The notes under the pieces: generated by a model
What the model was told of the DNA's origin: nothing
What the model saw: the letters and a program-made list of their open reading frames with translations, nothing else
The model's database searches: none
Translations under genes and position numbers: made by a program
Assembly (NCBI RefSeq): GCF_003703835.1
Contig: NZ_RDQR01000006.1
Span: 1 to 64,000, forward strand
Direction of reading: 5' to 3'
From: Auritidibacter ignavus
Lineage (GTDB): Bacteria > Actinomycetota > Actinomycetes > Actinomycetales > Micrococcaceae
DNA: 64,000 nucleotides
Shown: positions 15,771-23,847 of the stretch, one piece after another
Position numbering within the stretch: the stretch's first letter is position 1
Layout: each line of letters starts with the position of its first letter

Positions 15771-16755
15771 GTGGATATCGACCCGGACGTACGGCTGGCT
15801 CGAGTCGGCGGTGGAACAACTTCGGAGGCGGTCGCGCGCGAGGCCACACGCCACGGCCTGACCCCACTCAACGGTAGCGCACCAACGGTGGATGTTGCCG
15901 GCTACAGCCTTGGAGGTGGCGTGGGACCACTCATCCGGCAGTATGAAATACGCAACCGACCGCGTCACCGGGTTCGGCATAGTCACCGCGTTGCAGCTCC
16001 AGCTCTTTCCCGTCGACCAAATACTTGCCGGCGCACTGAGCTTCGCCCCCTGAGCGATTCCCTGAGATCGTCAGCCGTAACCTGGAGTGGACCACCGGCG
16101 TGCCCAACCAACTCCCCTCCTCATTGTCGCTCAAGACCTTCCCCGACCTTCTGACTCTGCCGGAACGCGTCCGATGCAAGCGGACCCTGCGCCTCTTCGT
16201 CATCTGCACCGACCCCCCGGACATGTATCTCCGCGATTGACGCACTGCGGACCGGTCGAGGACAACATCTACCTGATATCCTACGCCGACTGCAGCAAGG
16301 TATTCGCCGAACCGGCAAACTCGCGCGGCTATGAAGGTGATGACGTGACTACCGTGGCACTGGACCCCACCGCGACCGTCATGGCACGCATCGATGCGGA
16401 GACCGGGAACTACATGCTCCTTCAGGTTCATTACCTCCGCTGTGTCGCCACGCGGAAGCCAGAGCGTGACAACGCGATCGGCCACCCTCATGCGACTTAC
16501 GTCGTCCGGATAATCACGCCGATCGCCCGGCAGGTACGCTACGACCTCGCGAACGAATAGTCCGCCCTGGTCGAAGACCTCGCGCACGGGGCGACCAGTC
16601 GAGCACTGTATTTTTGTTCGGAGACAATGCCACCGAGCTGAGCACAAGTGCCTGCTACGAACCCGAGACCTATCAGCGCCTTGTCGACATCAAGCACCAC
16701 TACGACCCAGCTAACCTCATCCGACTCGGGCGCGCCATACCTGTCAATGCGCGCT
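15771..16755 (+). pseudogene. FAD-linked oxidase (berberine-bridge type) remnant
   Basis: The start DIDPDVRLARVGGGTTSEAV, REATRHGLTPLNGS and GYSLGGGVG is the FAD-binding PP-loop region of BBE-like oxidases. Near 16350-16560 YMLLQVHYL and ARQVRYDLANE, and at about 16625-16755 ELSTSACYEPETYQRL and VDIKHHYDPANLIRL, give the C-terminal BBE domain. These pieces lie in different frames with stops between them. The N-terminal residues are also lost at the junction with the relaxase. It is non-functional. Confidence 0.7.
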
Positions 16756-17281
16756 GAAAGTACGCCCTTCTCTAAGATGCGTCGAATCGGAACGGGTGCC
16801 ATATGAAACGGCATCGGTGGCGCCTGGTTGTCCATGGCGACGACTGGCAGTCGCCGTGTACAGGTCATGGAGTTATGTCTGACGCTCCGCGTTGCAGGAG
16901 CGAGGGCCAGAGCACGTGCCCCGACGAGAAGATGCCCCTCGTACAGACAACGCCAGTGCAACAGCCGGTAGGCGCCGTTATGACTGGGCGTATTTGGTCG
17001 TCGGCGTACTGCGCTAAGCCGGGCTGATCGCGCTGACCGCCCCGACCCTCAGAAGAGCTCGACACCGCCGTCGCCGCGGTGGAGCACGCCGCGATCCAAA
17101 CCTCCTACCAGACCCGCCTGCTGGTGGCTCTGAGGCGAGGCCGGAAAGAACGATGTAGCATGAGCCGGGCCGGTTCAGGCGAAGTTGGAAGCAGGAGGCG
17201 ATCCGAGCACCTGGCGGATGACCAGCCCGATCAAGGAGTCGCAGGATGACGCCCGGGGCCCACCGGTCTGCCGGAGTCCCC
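16756..17281. other. non-coding or fully decayed stretch
   Basis: About 520 bp with no convincing gene. Around 17045-17120 one frame reads like an SCO6880 C-terminal fragment (LDTAVAAVEHAAIQTSYQTR, then LLVAL), matching the DLDAAVSAI and AIQSSCETRKLV segment of the chimera at 1565-2449. This suggests another piece of a related conjugative element. Confidence 0.4.
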
Positions 17282-18384
17282 ATGCGCGAGCCGAACGACG
17301 AGAACGTCAACCGTCCGTTGCGGGTCGGGTCGCTGTTCTCCGGCTACAGGGGTCTCGACCTCGCCGTCGAGCACGCCACCGGCGGGGAGACGATCTGGTT
17401 CTCCGAGATCGATGCCCCACCCATCCGCGTCTTCACGCGTCACTGGGCGGGCACCCCGCACCTCGGAGACATCTCCGTCATCGACTTGGGCGACGACGGT
17501 GCCGCCGATCGATGTGCTGATCAGCGGGCTCCTGGGTCAGGAGGTCTAGGCCGTCGGCACCGGCGCCGGCCTCTCACCCGGCACCCGCTCCGGGCTCTGG
17601 TCGAACATGGCAGCCGCGATCGACGCGTTGCAACCCGTGCTCGCCATCATGGAGAACGTCCGCGACTTGCTCTCCGCACCCCTAATCCGCCCTACCCCGG
17701 AAGGAACAACCCCCGACGCACGCAACCAAACGATGCAACCGACGAGCCTGCACCCGCCGTTCCCAACCTGGAACCCGACCCGTGGCCGCTGGGAGACGAG
17801 CCAACACGACCTCCTCGCGCGCACGGAGCCACACTCGGGGATCTGGCCGACCTCCGGCGAAGTGCGCGTTGAGTCGGCCTACCGGCGTCACTGGCCGGCA
17901 CACCCCACCAACGGTTCCATTTCTTCCTCACCACTCATCGACAAGACGCTGTTACGGACACTTTTGGCCTCGGACTTTTCGCCCAAAGGCGCAACCCCGG
18001 ACCAGGTACGGACACGACGGGGCATCATTGCCCTGAGCCACCAGGTCATCAACCTCGCCGTGCACGGACCGGCAGGCTCACCGACCAGCTGGAACGATCG
18101 GAGACCCTGTTCGCTCTGATGGAGGACATCTTCACCGCTGGGGGCGCGCCCAGGCCATCGCCCGATGGGAACACGTCACCGGACCAGCAACTCCTGCCCC
18201 TGCGATCCTGAAAGAGGAGAAGGGCCCGCGACCTGCGCCGGAGTTCGACGAATCGCTCATGCGCCTCCCCACCGGATGGGCCACCAGCCCCGACCACGGC
18301 CTGACTGACAACCCGAGAAACACGGCGCTCGGCAACTGGGTTCTACCAATCCAATCCGTTGCTGGGGTCGCACGGATGTTGTGA
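17282..18384 (+). pseudogene. C5-cytosine DNA methyltransferase (Dcm-like), broken
   Basis: RVGSLFSGYRGLDLAVEHAT and WFSEIDAPPIRVFTRHW are motifs I and II of DNA cytosine methylases. A frameshift near 17495 leads to IDVLISGLLGQEV and a stop at 17547-17549, exactly where the catalytic Pro-Cys-Gln loop should be: both the Pro and the Cys are gone. GTRSGLWSNMAAAIDALQPV and IMENVRDLLSAP follow, then the region typical of phage/ICE methylases up to 18119. A further frame carries the end, with RLPTGWATSPDHGL and ALGNWVLPIQS. It is inactive. Confidence 0.75.
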
Positions 18385-18540
18385 CCTCGACGCAGCATTC
18401 TTCTCTCCCCGGATCTGGCACTCGGCCGCCGTGATCTGTGGCTGATGTTCGTCACGCCCTCGTTCAGGAGTCGTCCAGGAATCGTCCGGGCAATGACGGT
18501 TGTATAGATTTCCTAGCCCGCACACCTTGTGCGAGCGAAT

Positions 18541-18924
18541 AGAGGGGAAGCAACATGAGTGCCCAAATGAGATCGCGGAGCAGGTCGTGGAACATCTGGA
18601 GTGGCTACAGCAGCCTTGTCCACGCTGGTGCCATTGCGACCACAGCGGCCAGGAACATCCGACAGACCGCAAGCGTCTGGCCGATCAGCCGTTCGCGACC
18701 CTCATCACCCAGGAGCCCGAGCACCGGGAGCAACGCGAATTCAAGGACTCGATTAAGGCTGAAGATATGGCGATTGCCGTGTATCGAAAGAGAGGAGAGA
18801 CTACGAGGTCTGGTTACGCATCGTGAACGACAGAGAGCACGTCGAGATCAATCTGGAGAGCTCAGCCCGACTGAACGCTTCGCTCAACGCGTTCATCGTC
18901 GAGGTCATCGTGTCGTCGGGCTAG
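18541..18924 (+). pseudogene. DUF6907-like zinc-ribbon-type protein, frameshifted
   Basis: EWLQQPCPRWCHCDHSGQEH matches the Cys/His signature (CPxWCxxxH) of small actinobacterial element-borne DUF6907 proteins. YEVWLRIVNDREHVEINLES and a final VEVIVSSG match their C-terminal half, but in a different frame after a slip near 18795. It is probably part of the same decayed element. Function of the family is unknown. Confidence 0.5.
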
Positions 18925-19402
18925 ATTCGATCTCGTTTCCCTTGCGAGTGGCGTGCCCTAATAATCCCCAATGGGGCAGGATGCGCGCATACTCTAAAGC
19001 CGACACAACTAAGCGGGTGCGAGGTGAGGGTCTGCAACAGGAAACACCGACATAAAACAATGCAACGGCATATAGTTAGGCAACCAGAACCCCCGAAGAT
19101 CGAGTGATCCATGTCAAAATCAGCATTCGTTACAGCCACTCAGCCACGCAATCGCTAATCATCATTTGGGGAACCGGGTTCGGATACCACCTCACCGAAA
19201 TCAATCAAAAGGCGCCTAAGCAGGGAGGCAAACTGCTCCGTACCAGGCGGGAAATCTGGCCACCTCTCCTTCAGATCATTCACAGACGCGAACGGTTTCG
19301 AAACATCGCCCTGTCTCCCCGTCATAACCACCCCTGCGACTCATCTACTCCCTGTACTACCTGACAGGATCATGATTTGTTTCCACGCTTAGCCCGTGAC
19401 CA
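18925..19402. other. intergenic stretch without supported gene
   Basis: About 480 bp between the conjugative-element debris and the phage remnant. It is lower in GC than its surroundings around 19060-19180. I find no RNA gene, IS end or convincing reading frame. Confidence 0.5.
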
Positions 19403-19603
19403 TTATCCCTGTTTGCGCCCGGGGCTCTTGCTCTGATCAGGCAGGGACTCGACGTCACCGGTCTGAGCTCCCCTCGATCCTGCAGCTGGCTCGGACCGTT
19501 TAGTAGGCGTCTTCGCGATTTGGTCTTGTTTGCTCCGGTGGGTGGCCGCCGTCTCCGGCACAGTGACCATCACACCACTAGCAAGAGTTACACGCACTGC
19601 CAT
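19403..19603 (-). CDS. small phage structural-cassette protein (66 aa)
   Basis: Begins with MAVRVTLASGVMVTVPETAA and continues with a Lys/Pro/Ser-rich tail. Short proteins of this form, with an opening β-strand 'MAVxVxLxxGxxVxV', often sit directly after the major capsid gene in actinophages. The start codon overlaps the stop of the capsid frame (TAATG). It is probably a surviving passenger of the dead prophage. Exact role unknown. Confidence 0.45.
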   Translation of the reverse strand: MAVRVTLASGVMVTVPETAATHRSKQDQIAKTPTKRSEPAAGSRGAQTGDVESLPDQSKSPGRKQG

Positions 19604-20415
19604 TAACCCTCACTACCAGCAGTTTCAACAGTCTTAACCAGAGCGAACCTGTCCGCGAAGACGTACCAGCCGTAGACGATTTCCAACCGTAGTGCGATCT
19701 GGTTGTGGCGGGACAAGGCACCCTGACCGTCCGGGTCGCCGTACATGATCTTCTCGACCGGGAACTCGCGTTGGACACCCCAGCGGATACCATTCGTGAA
19801 GTCACCGAGGATCCCTCGCACACCAGTATCAGTGGTCGCCTCTGGGCGCTCAGAAACGGTGTCTCCTTTGGCGGTGTTAAGTCCCAGGAAGGAGCTGATG
19901 CCTGCGCCCAGTCCCAGATTCGGGTACCGTTGAGTCCCCGATGGGGAACCATCAGCGTTCTTGGTCTGCAAGTTCGATAATTCCCAGGTCAGTCGCGGGA
20001 CAATCGCAAACCCATGGACCGACACCGGCCGGTCTCGATTGATCAACAGCCCGGCGGTAGCGCGCACCACCTGGTCTGGTTCAACAGATGCAGACAGCTC
20101 CGCGGAGTACTCGGTAGCACCCACGTAGTGATCCCAGGCCGTGATTTCAGTACCAGTCAACGGATTGATCCGGCGATACAGGCCCAGATCCAGGGCACGA
20201 GACAGTGCCATGGAGCCTGCTCAGCTGGTGGTCCTCATCGGCCCACTGGACTTCCTCATTGAACCGCATCGTGACCTGAGCTTTCTTCAGAGTTGCGGTC
20301 ACCGAAGTAAACCCACCAGTGGTAGCAGACTTCTCCGCACCCTCCGTCACAAACTCAGCCACCGTCGAGGTGTTGATGTGTCCTTGATCAGCCCATCCGC
20401 CACCGTGCGAGGCAT
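19603..20415 (-). pseudogene. phage major capsid protein (HK97-fold type), frameshifted
   Basis: The segment 20211-19603 encodes the C-terminal two thirds: LYRRINPLTGTEITAWDHYV, VRGILGDFTNGIRWGVQREF, IMYGDPDGQGALSRHNQIAL and VVYGW-type ending VYGWYVFADRFALV. The N-terminal part, with ATLKKAQVTMRFNEEVQWAD, lies in another frame (20362-20215), and MPRTVADGLIKD at 20415 lies in yet another. At least two single-base slips break the gene. No other head or tail genes are in the window apart from the 66-aa neighbour, so this is an isolated prophage scrap. Confidence 0.75.
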
Positions 20416-20825
20416 CAGCATCTTCGCTGTCTCAGTAGTAAAAATAGCGATCACAAACACGCGCTTCCAAAGCGTCACAAAACAAAGAGTATTACCCCCG
20501 AAGGACACTCACCGTCCCTGGTCATCACCGCCAGCACACACACGCCAGCGCCTGACGTCATCATCATCATTCGTGTTAAGCCGAGACCACCCATTTAGCC
20601 GCCTCGTAGAAGATCCTGAGCAAACTTCTGTTGCTCAGAAATCCGCGCTTTACCAGCAGATCCACTGGTGGAGCCCCACGCGCCCCCACACCGGCATAAC
20701 CACCAGCCTTGACCCCAGCATTTTGACAGAACGCTTCGAGCAACGCCTTAGCATGCTCGGTGATCTCGCCCTCGCGATGACCGCGTACCACTAAAAACCC
20801 CGGAAACCACGCCAGCAACCGGGTA
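20416..20825. other. phage/toxin-module boundary, no supported gene
   Basis: No gene can be supported. A minus-strand frame here contains SAGKARISEQQKFAQDLLRG, which may be the end of a lost phage protein. One 16-bp copy of the tandem repeat unit of the first module (CGCGTACCACTAAAAA) is at about 20781-20796. Confidence 0.35.
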
Positions 20826-20860
20826 CAACAAAACCCCGCACCAGTTACTGGTACGGGGCA
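20826..20860 (-). terminator. Rho-independent terminator of the second immunity gene
   Basis: The same hairpin as at 296-330: arms CCCCGTACC and GGTGCGGGG on the minus strand with a different loop, followed by TTTTGTTG. About 80 bp including this hairpin are shared between the two modules with roughly 85% identity by eye. Confidence 0.7.
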
Positions 20861-20875
20861 CTAAAAACTGGGGCC

Positions 20876-21160
20876 TTAGGCCACCTGTTGCTTGTTCAAC
20901 TCACGAAGAAGCGAGACATCATCAAATACAGGCTCATCATTCGGTTCTTCCTCGTCAAACATCAGACTAGCTTGAACGAGCAACTCCTCTGGTATTTTTA
21001 TTGACTCTTCTACGGCCACGTCAAGACAAAACAACACAGCAATACCGAGCTCTCGGTGCTGAGACGCATTCACCGCTTCTTCTAGTACTGGATTCGACTC
21101 TCCAACAGCGTCAACAACCACGCTGTACAAAGACTTAAAAACTTCGTAGGAGCTCCACAT
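20876..21160 (-). CDS. putative immunity protein, copy 2 (94 aa)
   Basis: Homologue of the 93-residue protein at 344-625, with the same arrangement: EVFKSLYSVVVDAVGESNPV, ASQHRELGIAVLFCLDVAVE, an acidic MFDEEEPNDEP run and SLLRELNK at the end. It is acidic and lies 9 bp after the EndoU-like toxin gene, with which it is probably co-transcribed. An antitoxin or immunity function is inferred from the conserved two-gene context. Sequence divergence between the two copies suggests specificity for its own toxin. Confidence 0.65.
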   Translation of the reverse strand: MWSSYEVFKSLYSVVVDAVGESNPVLEEAVNASQHRELGIAVLFCLDVAVEESIKIPEELLVQASLMFDEEEPNDEPVFDDVSLLRELNKQQVA

Positions 21161-21169
21161 GGTCTTATT

Positions 21170-21694
21170 CTACTTCCTGGGGTCAAGATCCGGGTAAGCG
21201 CTAATAATGTAGCGTAGCCCGCCGTGTTTTCTCCGACCAGTCGCCACCTTGAACGGCACCCCATCCACCGTGTACTTATGGATAAGGTTACCCCGTGACT
21301 TGTTTGGCTTACCGTAGGTGATGGTGTCATCAATCGCATGCACAATATCTTCGTGAGACCAATCGCGGGGGAACTCGGTTCTGGGAACACCTTCAGCTAA
21401 CTCAAAAATCCACCCGTACCCGGCCCCATGACCGCCAAGCCCGTCTGGTGCTTCAGGCGTCGAACTGTTACGCCGTTCTCCGTAGAGGATGTGGTTCCAT
21501 TGCTTCGAATCAAGGGGCTCAAACCCCTCAGGCTGTAGTTTTGGCGGGTTCTTCGGGTTCCTAGGCGGGATCTTCTTACCATAAGTGAACCCGTCAGGAT
21601 ACTGTTCACGAAGTCTCTCTAACGCCTCGCCCCGGTGCTTATCCCATTTCGCGTACGGTACTCTACCGTCATCTGTAGTTTTCTGATTATCCAC
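21170..21694 (-). CDS. EndoU-family nuclease toxin (174 aa)
   Basis: Intact copy of the EndoU-like domain. QWNHILYGER supplies His68, GLGGHGAGYGWIFE supplies His89, and TEFPRDWSHEDIVHAIDD and RYIISAYPD (Ser166, Tyr168) complete the pattern of the bacterial EndoU RNase fold. The first ~45 residues are a charged helical leader (KWDKHRGEALERLREQYPDG), with no signal peptide, LXG, PAAR or RHS part. It could be a free-standing toxin or an orphan C-terminal module of a polymorphic toxin. It would cleave RNA in the cytoplasm of a target cell. It pairs with the immunity gene 9 bp downstream. Confidence 0.65.
   Translation of the reverse strand: MDNQKTTDDGRVPYAKWDKHRGEALERLREQYPDGFTYGKKIPPRNPKNPPKLQPEGFEPLDSKQWNHILYGERRNSSTPEAPDGLGGHGAGYGWIFELAEGVPRTEFPRDWSHEDIVHAIDDTITYGKPNKSRGNLIHKYTVDGVPFKVATGRRKHGGLRYIISAYPDLDPRK
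21474..21565. repeat. 92-bp segment nearly identical to 921-1012
   Basis: Partner of the repeat at 921-1012, in the same orientation and inside the toxin gene. It could support recombination between the two modules. Confidence 0.85.
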
Positions 21695-22039
21695 ACATCT
21701 TTTCCTAAGCTGTTTCGCAACATATTTATAATCGATAATGCTTCAATTTCACTCAGTATTTATTGCGTCATTATTAATCAATAGATCGTGCTCAGCGGAT
21801 TGGTTGTTTCAGCCGATGAAGGATTGTCATAGATGATCCCCAGAAAGCCATCGCCACCGTGCGGATCATGTCGTTATGCAGGGCCATCGCCAGCCGGAAT
21901 CTCGCCTGGGTGGACGCATTCCCCCGCAACCAGTTGATCGGGATGAATGTTCTCAATCGCGATCTGCGGAGAGGAATAGCACACCGCATCCCCCACACGG
22001 GTGATCGTCGCTTTGAAACAGCCGGACCAGCTGTACAAA
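21695..22039. other. AT-richer intergenic region, no supported gene
   Basis: About 345 bp upstream of the toxin gene. It contains an AT-rich stretch around 21715-21785 suited to a promoter for the toxin-immunity pair. Short frames between 21790 and 22030 have no recognisable homology. Confidence 0.4.
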
Positions 22040-22402
22040 TTAGCCTCGCTGCCCCACTTCGTCACGCAATTTCTGAATTTCTTGACGTGTACCAGCAGTA
22101 TTCTGCGCGGTGCGAATCGTCGCGATGAATAGCTCCAGCACCACACGGAACAACACGAGCTGAATGACGGGAATGATCCATCCAATCAGCAACCACAGTA
22201 CGCCAATCAGCGCGACACCTGTCGCCATGATGGTAAATGCCGGCACTAGCCAACCAATGATCAGGGAGATGCCGACCAGAACGAGGATCAAAATATAGAT
22301 GATCTTCGTGAACTTGACCGTCACGAAACTATCGAACGACAGATCAAACAGGCAGGCGACGAAGCCTTTGTTTTCTTCTGCTGATCGTCGTGCAAAGTCC
22401 AA
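22040..22402 (-). CDS. DUF4282-type membrane protein (120 aa)
   Basis: Two hydrophobic segments, IIYILILVLVGISLIIGWLV and a second ending LIGWIIPVIQLVLFRVVL, follow the signature KGFVACLFDLSFDSFVTVKF found at the start of DUF4282 proteins. A charged C-terminal helix (RQEIQKLRDEVGQ) lies in the cytoplasm. The first start available is TTG at 22402, with no strong ribosome site, so the true start could be the region just before KGF. Role unknown. Confidence 0.7.
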   Translation of the reverse strand: MDFARRSAEENKGFVACLFDLSFDSFVTVKFTKIIYILILVLVGISLIIGWLVPAFTIMATGVALIGVLWLLIGWIIPVIQLVLFRVVLELFIATIRTAQNTAGTRQEIQKLRDEVGQRG

Positions 22403-22449
22403 CAGCAGTTTTTCAGGTTATTGTCAGGAACGCTAGAGTTCATCGTTGC

Positions 22450-23121
22450 CTACGCGCTGACGTCCAACATCTCCGCCTCGTGCAGGTGGATCAAGACCGC
22501 TGCAGCGGGTGGGCTTACGTCCTGCGCACGAGCGAAAGTCACGGCTGCCTCGAACACGTCTCCGTTGTGATGAACCTCGGGTAGTCCCACAAACCGATAA
22601 CCCGTAAAGTTGTCCTGATCAATTACGGCAACCGTGGCGACCGATCCAGCGCGGAAATTTGCCAGGTGCCGACCGGTTGGCGGTTCGTAATAAAAGAGTG
22701 TGCGTTCATCCCAAATACGAAGCGAACTCGTTGGTCCAACCGCAGGAGCCCCTTCCGGTGTAGCCGTAGCCAGCACCGGAATGTCCGTCTCAAGCAGAGC
22801 TCGCATGTGCCCCGTCAAGCGAAAACCACCACGCAGTCGCCCCGCGAATCCTTCGGCAAATGCCGCGCTATCACGAACAAATGGTGAACCCAACGGTGGC
22901 GCACCGGCGCGGAGGGACGCGTCAAGGAATCGCTCCATCTTCTCAGGATCTTCGTCTCGCAGAAACACCACCAACATACGCAACAGTCCATGCACCGTGG
23001 TGGCTGGGTCCGCTGAAGTCTCCAAAAGTCGCATCGCAGCCTGGTGATTGCCCGCCCGCGCTTGCTGAAACAAGCCAATTGATTCCAACCAAATGCCATC
23101 GCGCCACGTCTCTACTGTCAC
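22450..23121 (-). CDS. pyridoxamine 5'-phosphate oxidase-fold protein (223 aa)
   Basis: The C-terminal ~120 residues have the split-barrel PPOX pattern (LETDIPVLATATPEGAPAVG, then TLFYYEPPTGRHLANFRAGS and VAVIDQDNFTGYRFVG), typical of flavin- or F420-binding proteins. The N-terminal ~100 residues are helical (QARAGNHQAAMRLLETSADP) and do not resemble a known domain to me. It stands alone, transcribed away from nrdI, at the end of the accessory zone. A redox role with a flavin-type cofactor is likely, substrate unknown. Confidence 0.7.
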   Translation of the reverse strand: MTVETWRDGIWLESIGLFQQARAGNHQAAMRLLETSADPATTVHGLLRMLVVFLRDEDPEKMERFLDASLRAGAPPLGSPFVRDSAAFAEGFAGRLRGGFRLTGHMRALLETDIPVLATATPEGAPAVGPTSSLRIWDERTLFYYEPPTGRHLANFRAGSVATVAVIDQDNFTGYRFVGLPEVHHNGDVFEAAVTFARAQDVSPPAAAVLIHLHEAEMLDVSA

Positions 23122-23274
23122 GTTTACTCCGATCTGGCTACTGACTGTTTGGTGTGAGTACCTCGCTACGCTCCATCATATGTTCGCCATGCCGTAGTTA
23201 CAAACACAGCTAGCACGTAGACACGGAACCTATCGTGTGATACTACTAGATATGCGCCTAATTAGTTCATCAAC

Positions 23275-23290
23275 ACACAAGATATTGTGT
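23275..23290. promoter_or_regulatory. NrdR-box-like palindrome upstream of nrdI
   Basis: ACACAAGATATTGTGT has perfect 6-bp arms (ACACAA/TTGTGT) and matches the NrdR-box pattern. It is 44 bp before the nrdI start. NrdR normally binds two such boxes; the second is not clear. Confidence 0.55.
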
Positions 23291-23333
23291 TTTTATGATG
23301 TCCGCTTCAGTCAATGAGTGAGGAGAGATCGCT

Positions 23334-23831
23334 GTGCATACTCCAGCGAAGAAACCCCCGGATGCACTCCCGGTTCGAGAAATACCAGTCAAAGAGTCCC
23401 CGGATCTGGTGTATTTTTCCAGCGTTTCGGAGAACACCCATCGCTTCGTGGAGCAGCTGAACCGACCGGCCATACGAATTCCGCTGCGCCCGAGAAGTGA
23501 AGGGTATATCCGTGTCTCACGCCCTTTCGTGCTCGTTGTCCCCACCTACGGGGGTGGGGAGCGCTCTGGTGCGGTACCCAAGCAGGTGATCAAATTCCTC
23601 AACGACCCGATCAATCGGTCTTTGATCCGCGGTGTGATCACGGCGGGAAACACCAATTTCGGTCAGCACTACTGTCTGGCCGGACCGATCATCTCCGCCA
23701 AATGCAAGGTACCGGAGCTGTATCGCTTTGAACTCTTAGGAACGCGGCGCGACATCGAGCTGGTGGACACCGGACTGACTCGCTTCTGGGACCAAGCCGA
23801 CTCCCAAACCTTTACCTCCACTCCAAGCTAA
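23334..23831 (+). CDS. NrdI, flavodoxin-like activator of class Ib ribonucleotide reductase (165 aa)
   Basis: NrdI proteins carry FMN and supply the oxidant that assembles the Mn(III)-tyrosyl radical of NrdF. Motifs are [19 protein letters not shown] (FMN phosphate loop), [20 protein letters not shown] and [20 protein letters not shown]. The N-terminus is ~20 residues longer than in typical NrdI. GTG at 23334 follows GAGGAG. It starts the operon nrdI-nrdE-nrdF-FMN reductase, with 16 bp before nrdE. No nrdH glutaredoxin gene lies beside it, unlike many actinobacterial operons. Confidence 0.92.
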   Translation: MHTPAKKPPDALPVREIPVKESPDLVYFSSVSENTHRFVEQLNRPAIRIPLRPRSEGYIRVSRPFVLVVPTYGGGERSGAVPKQVIKFLNDPINRSLIRGVITAGNTNFGQHYCLAGPIISAKCKVPELYRFELLGTRRDIELVDTGLTRFWDQADSQTFTSTPS

Positions 23832-23847
23832 GTCGAAAGGAAACGGT

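Noticed and set aside
21792-21998. 68-aa frame near the second toxin module
   Set aside because: No recognisable homology; neighbouring frames look equally random.
1-23000. CRISPR array or defence island in the accessory region
   Set aside because: The only regular repeat is three contiguous 21-bp units with no spacers, and no cas or other defence genes were recognised apart from the toxin-immunity pairs and the dead methylase.
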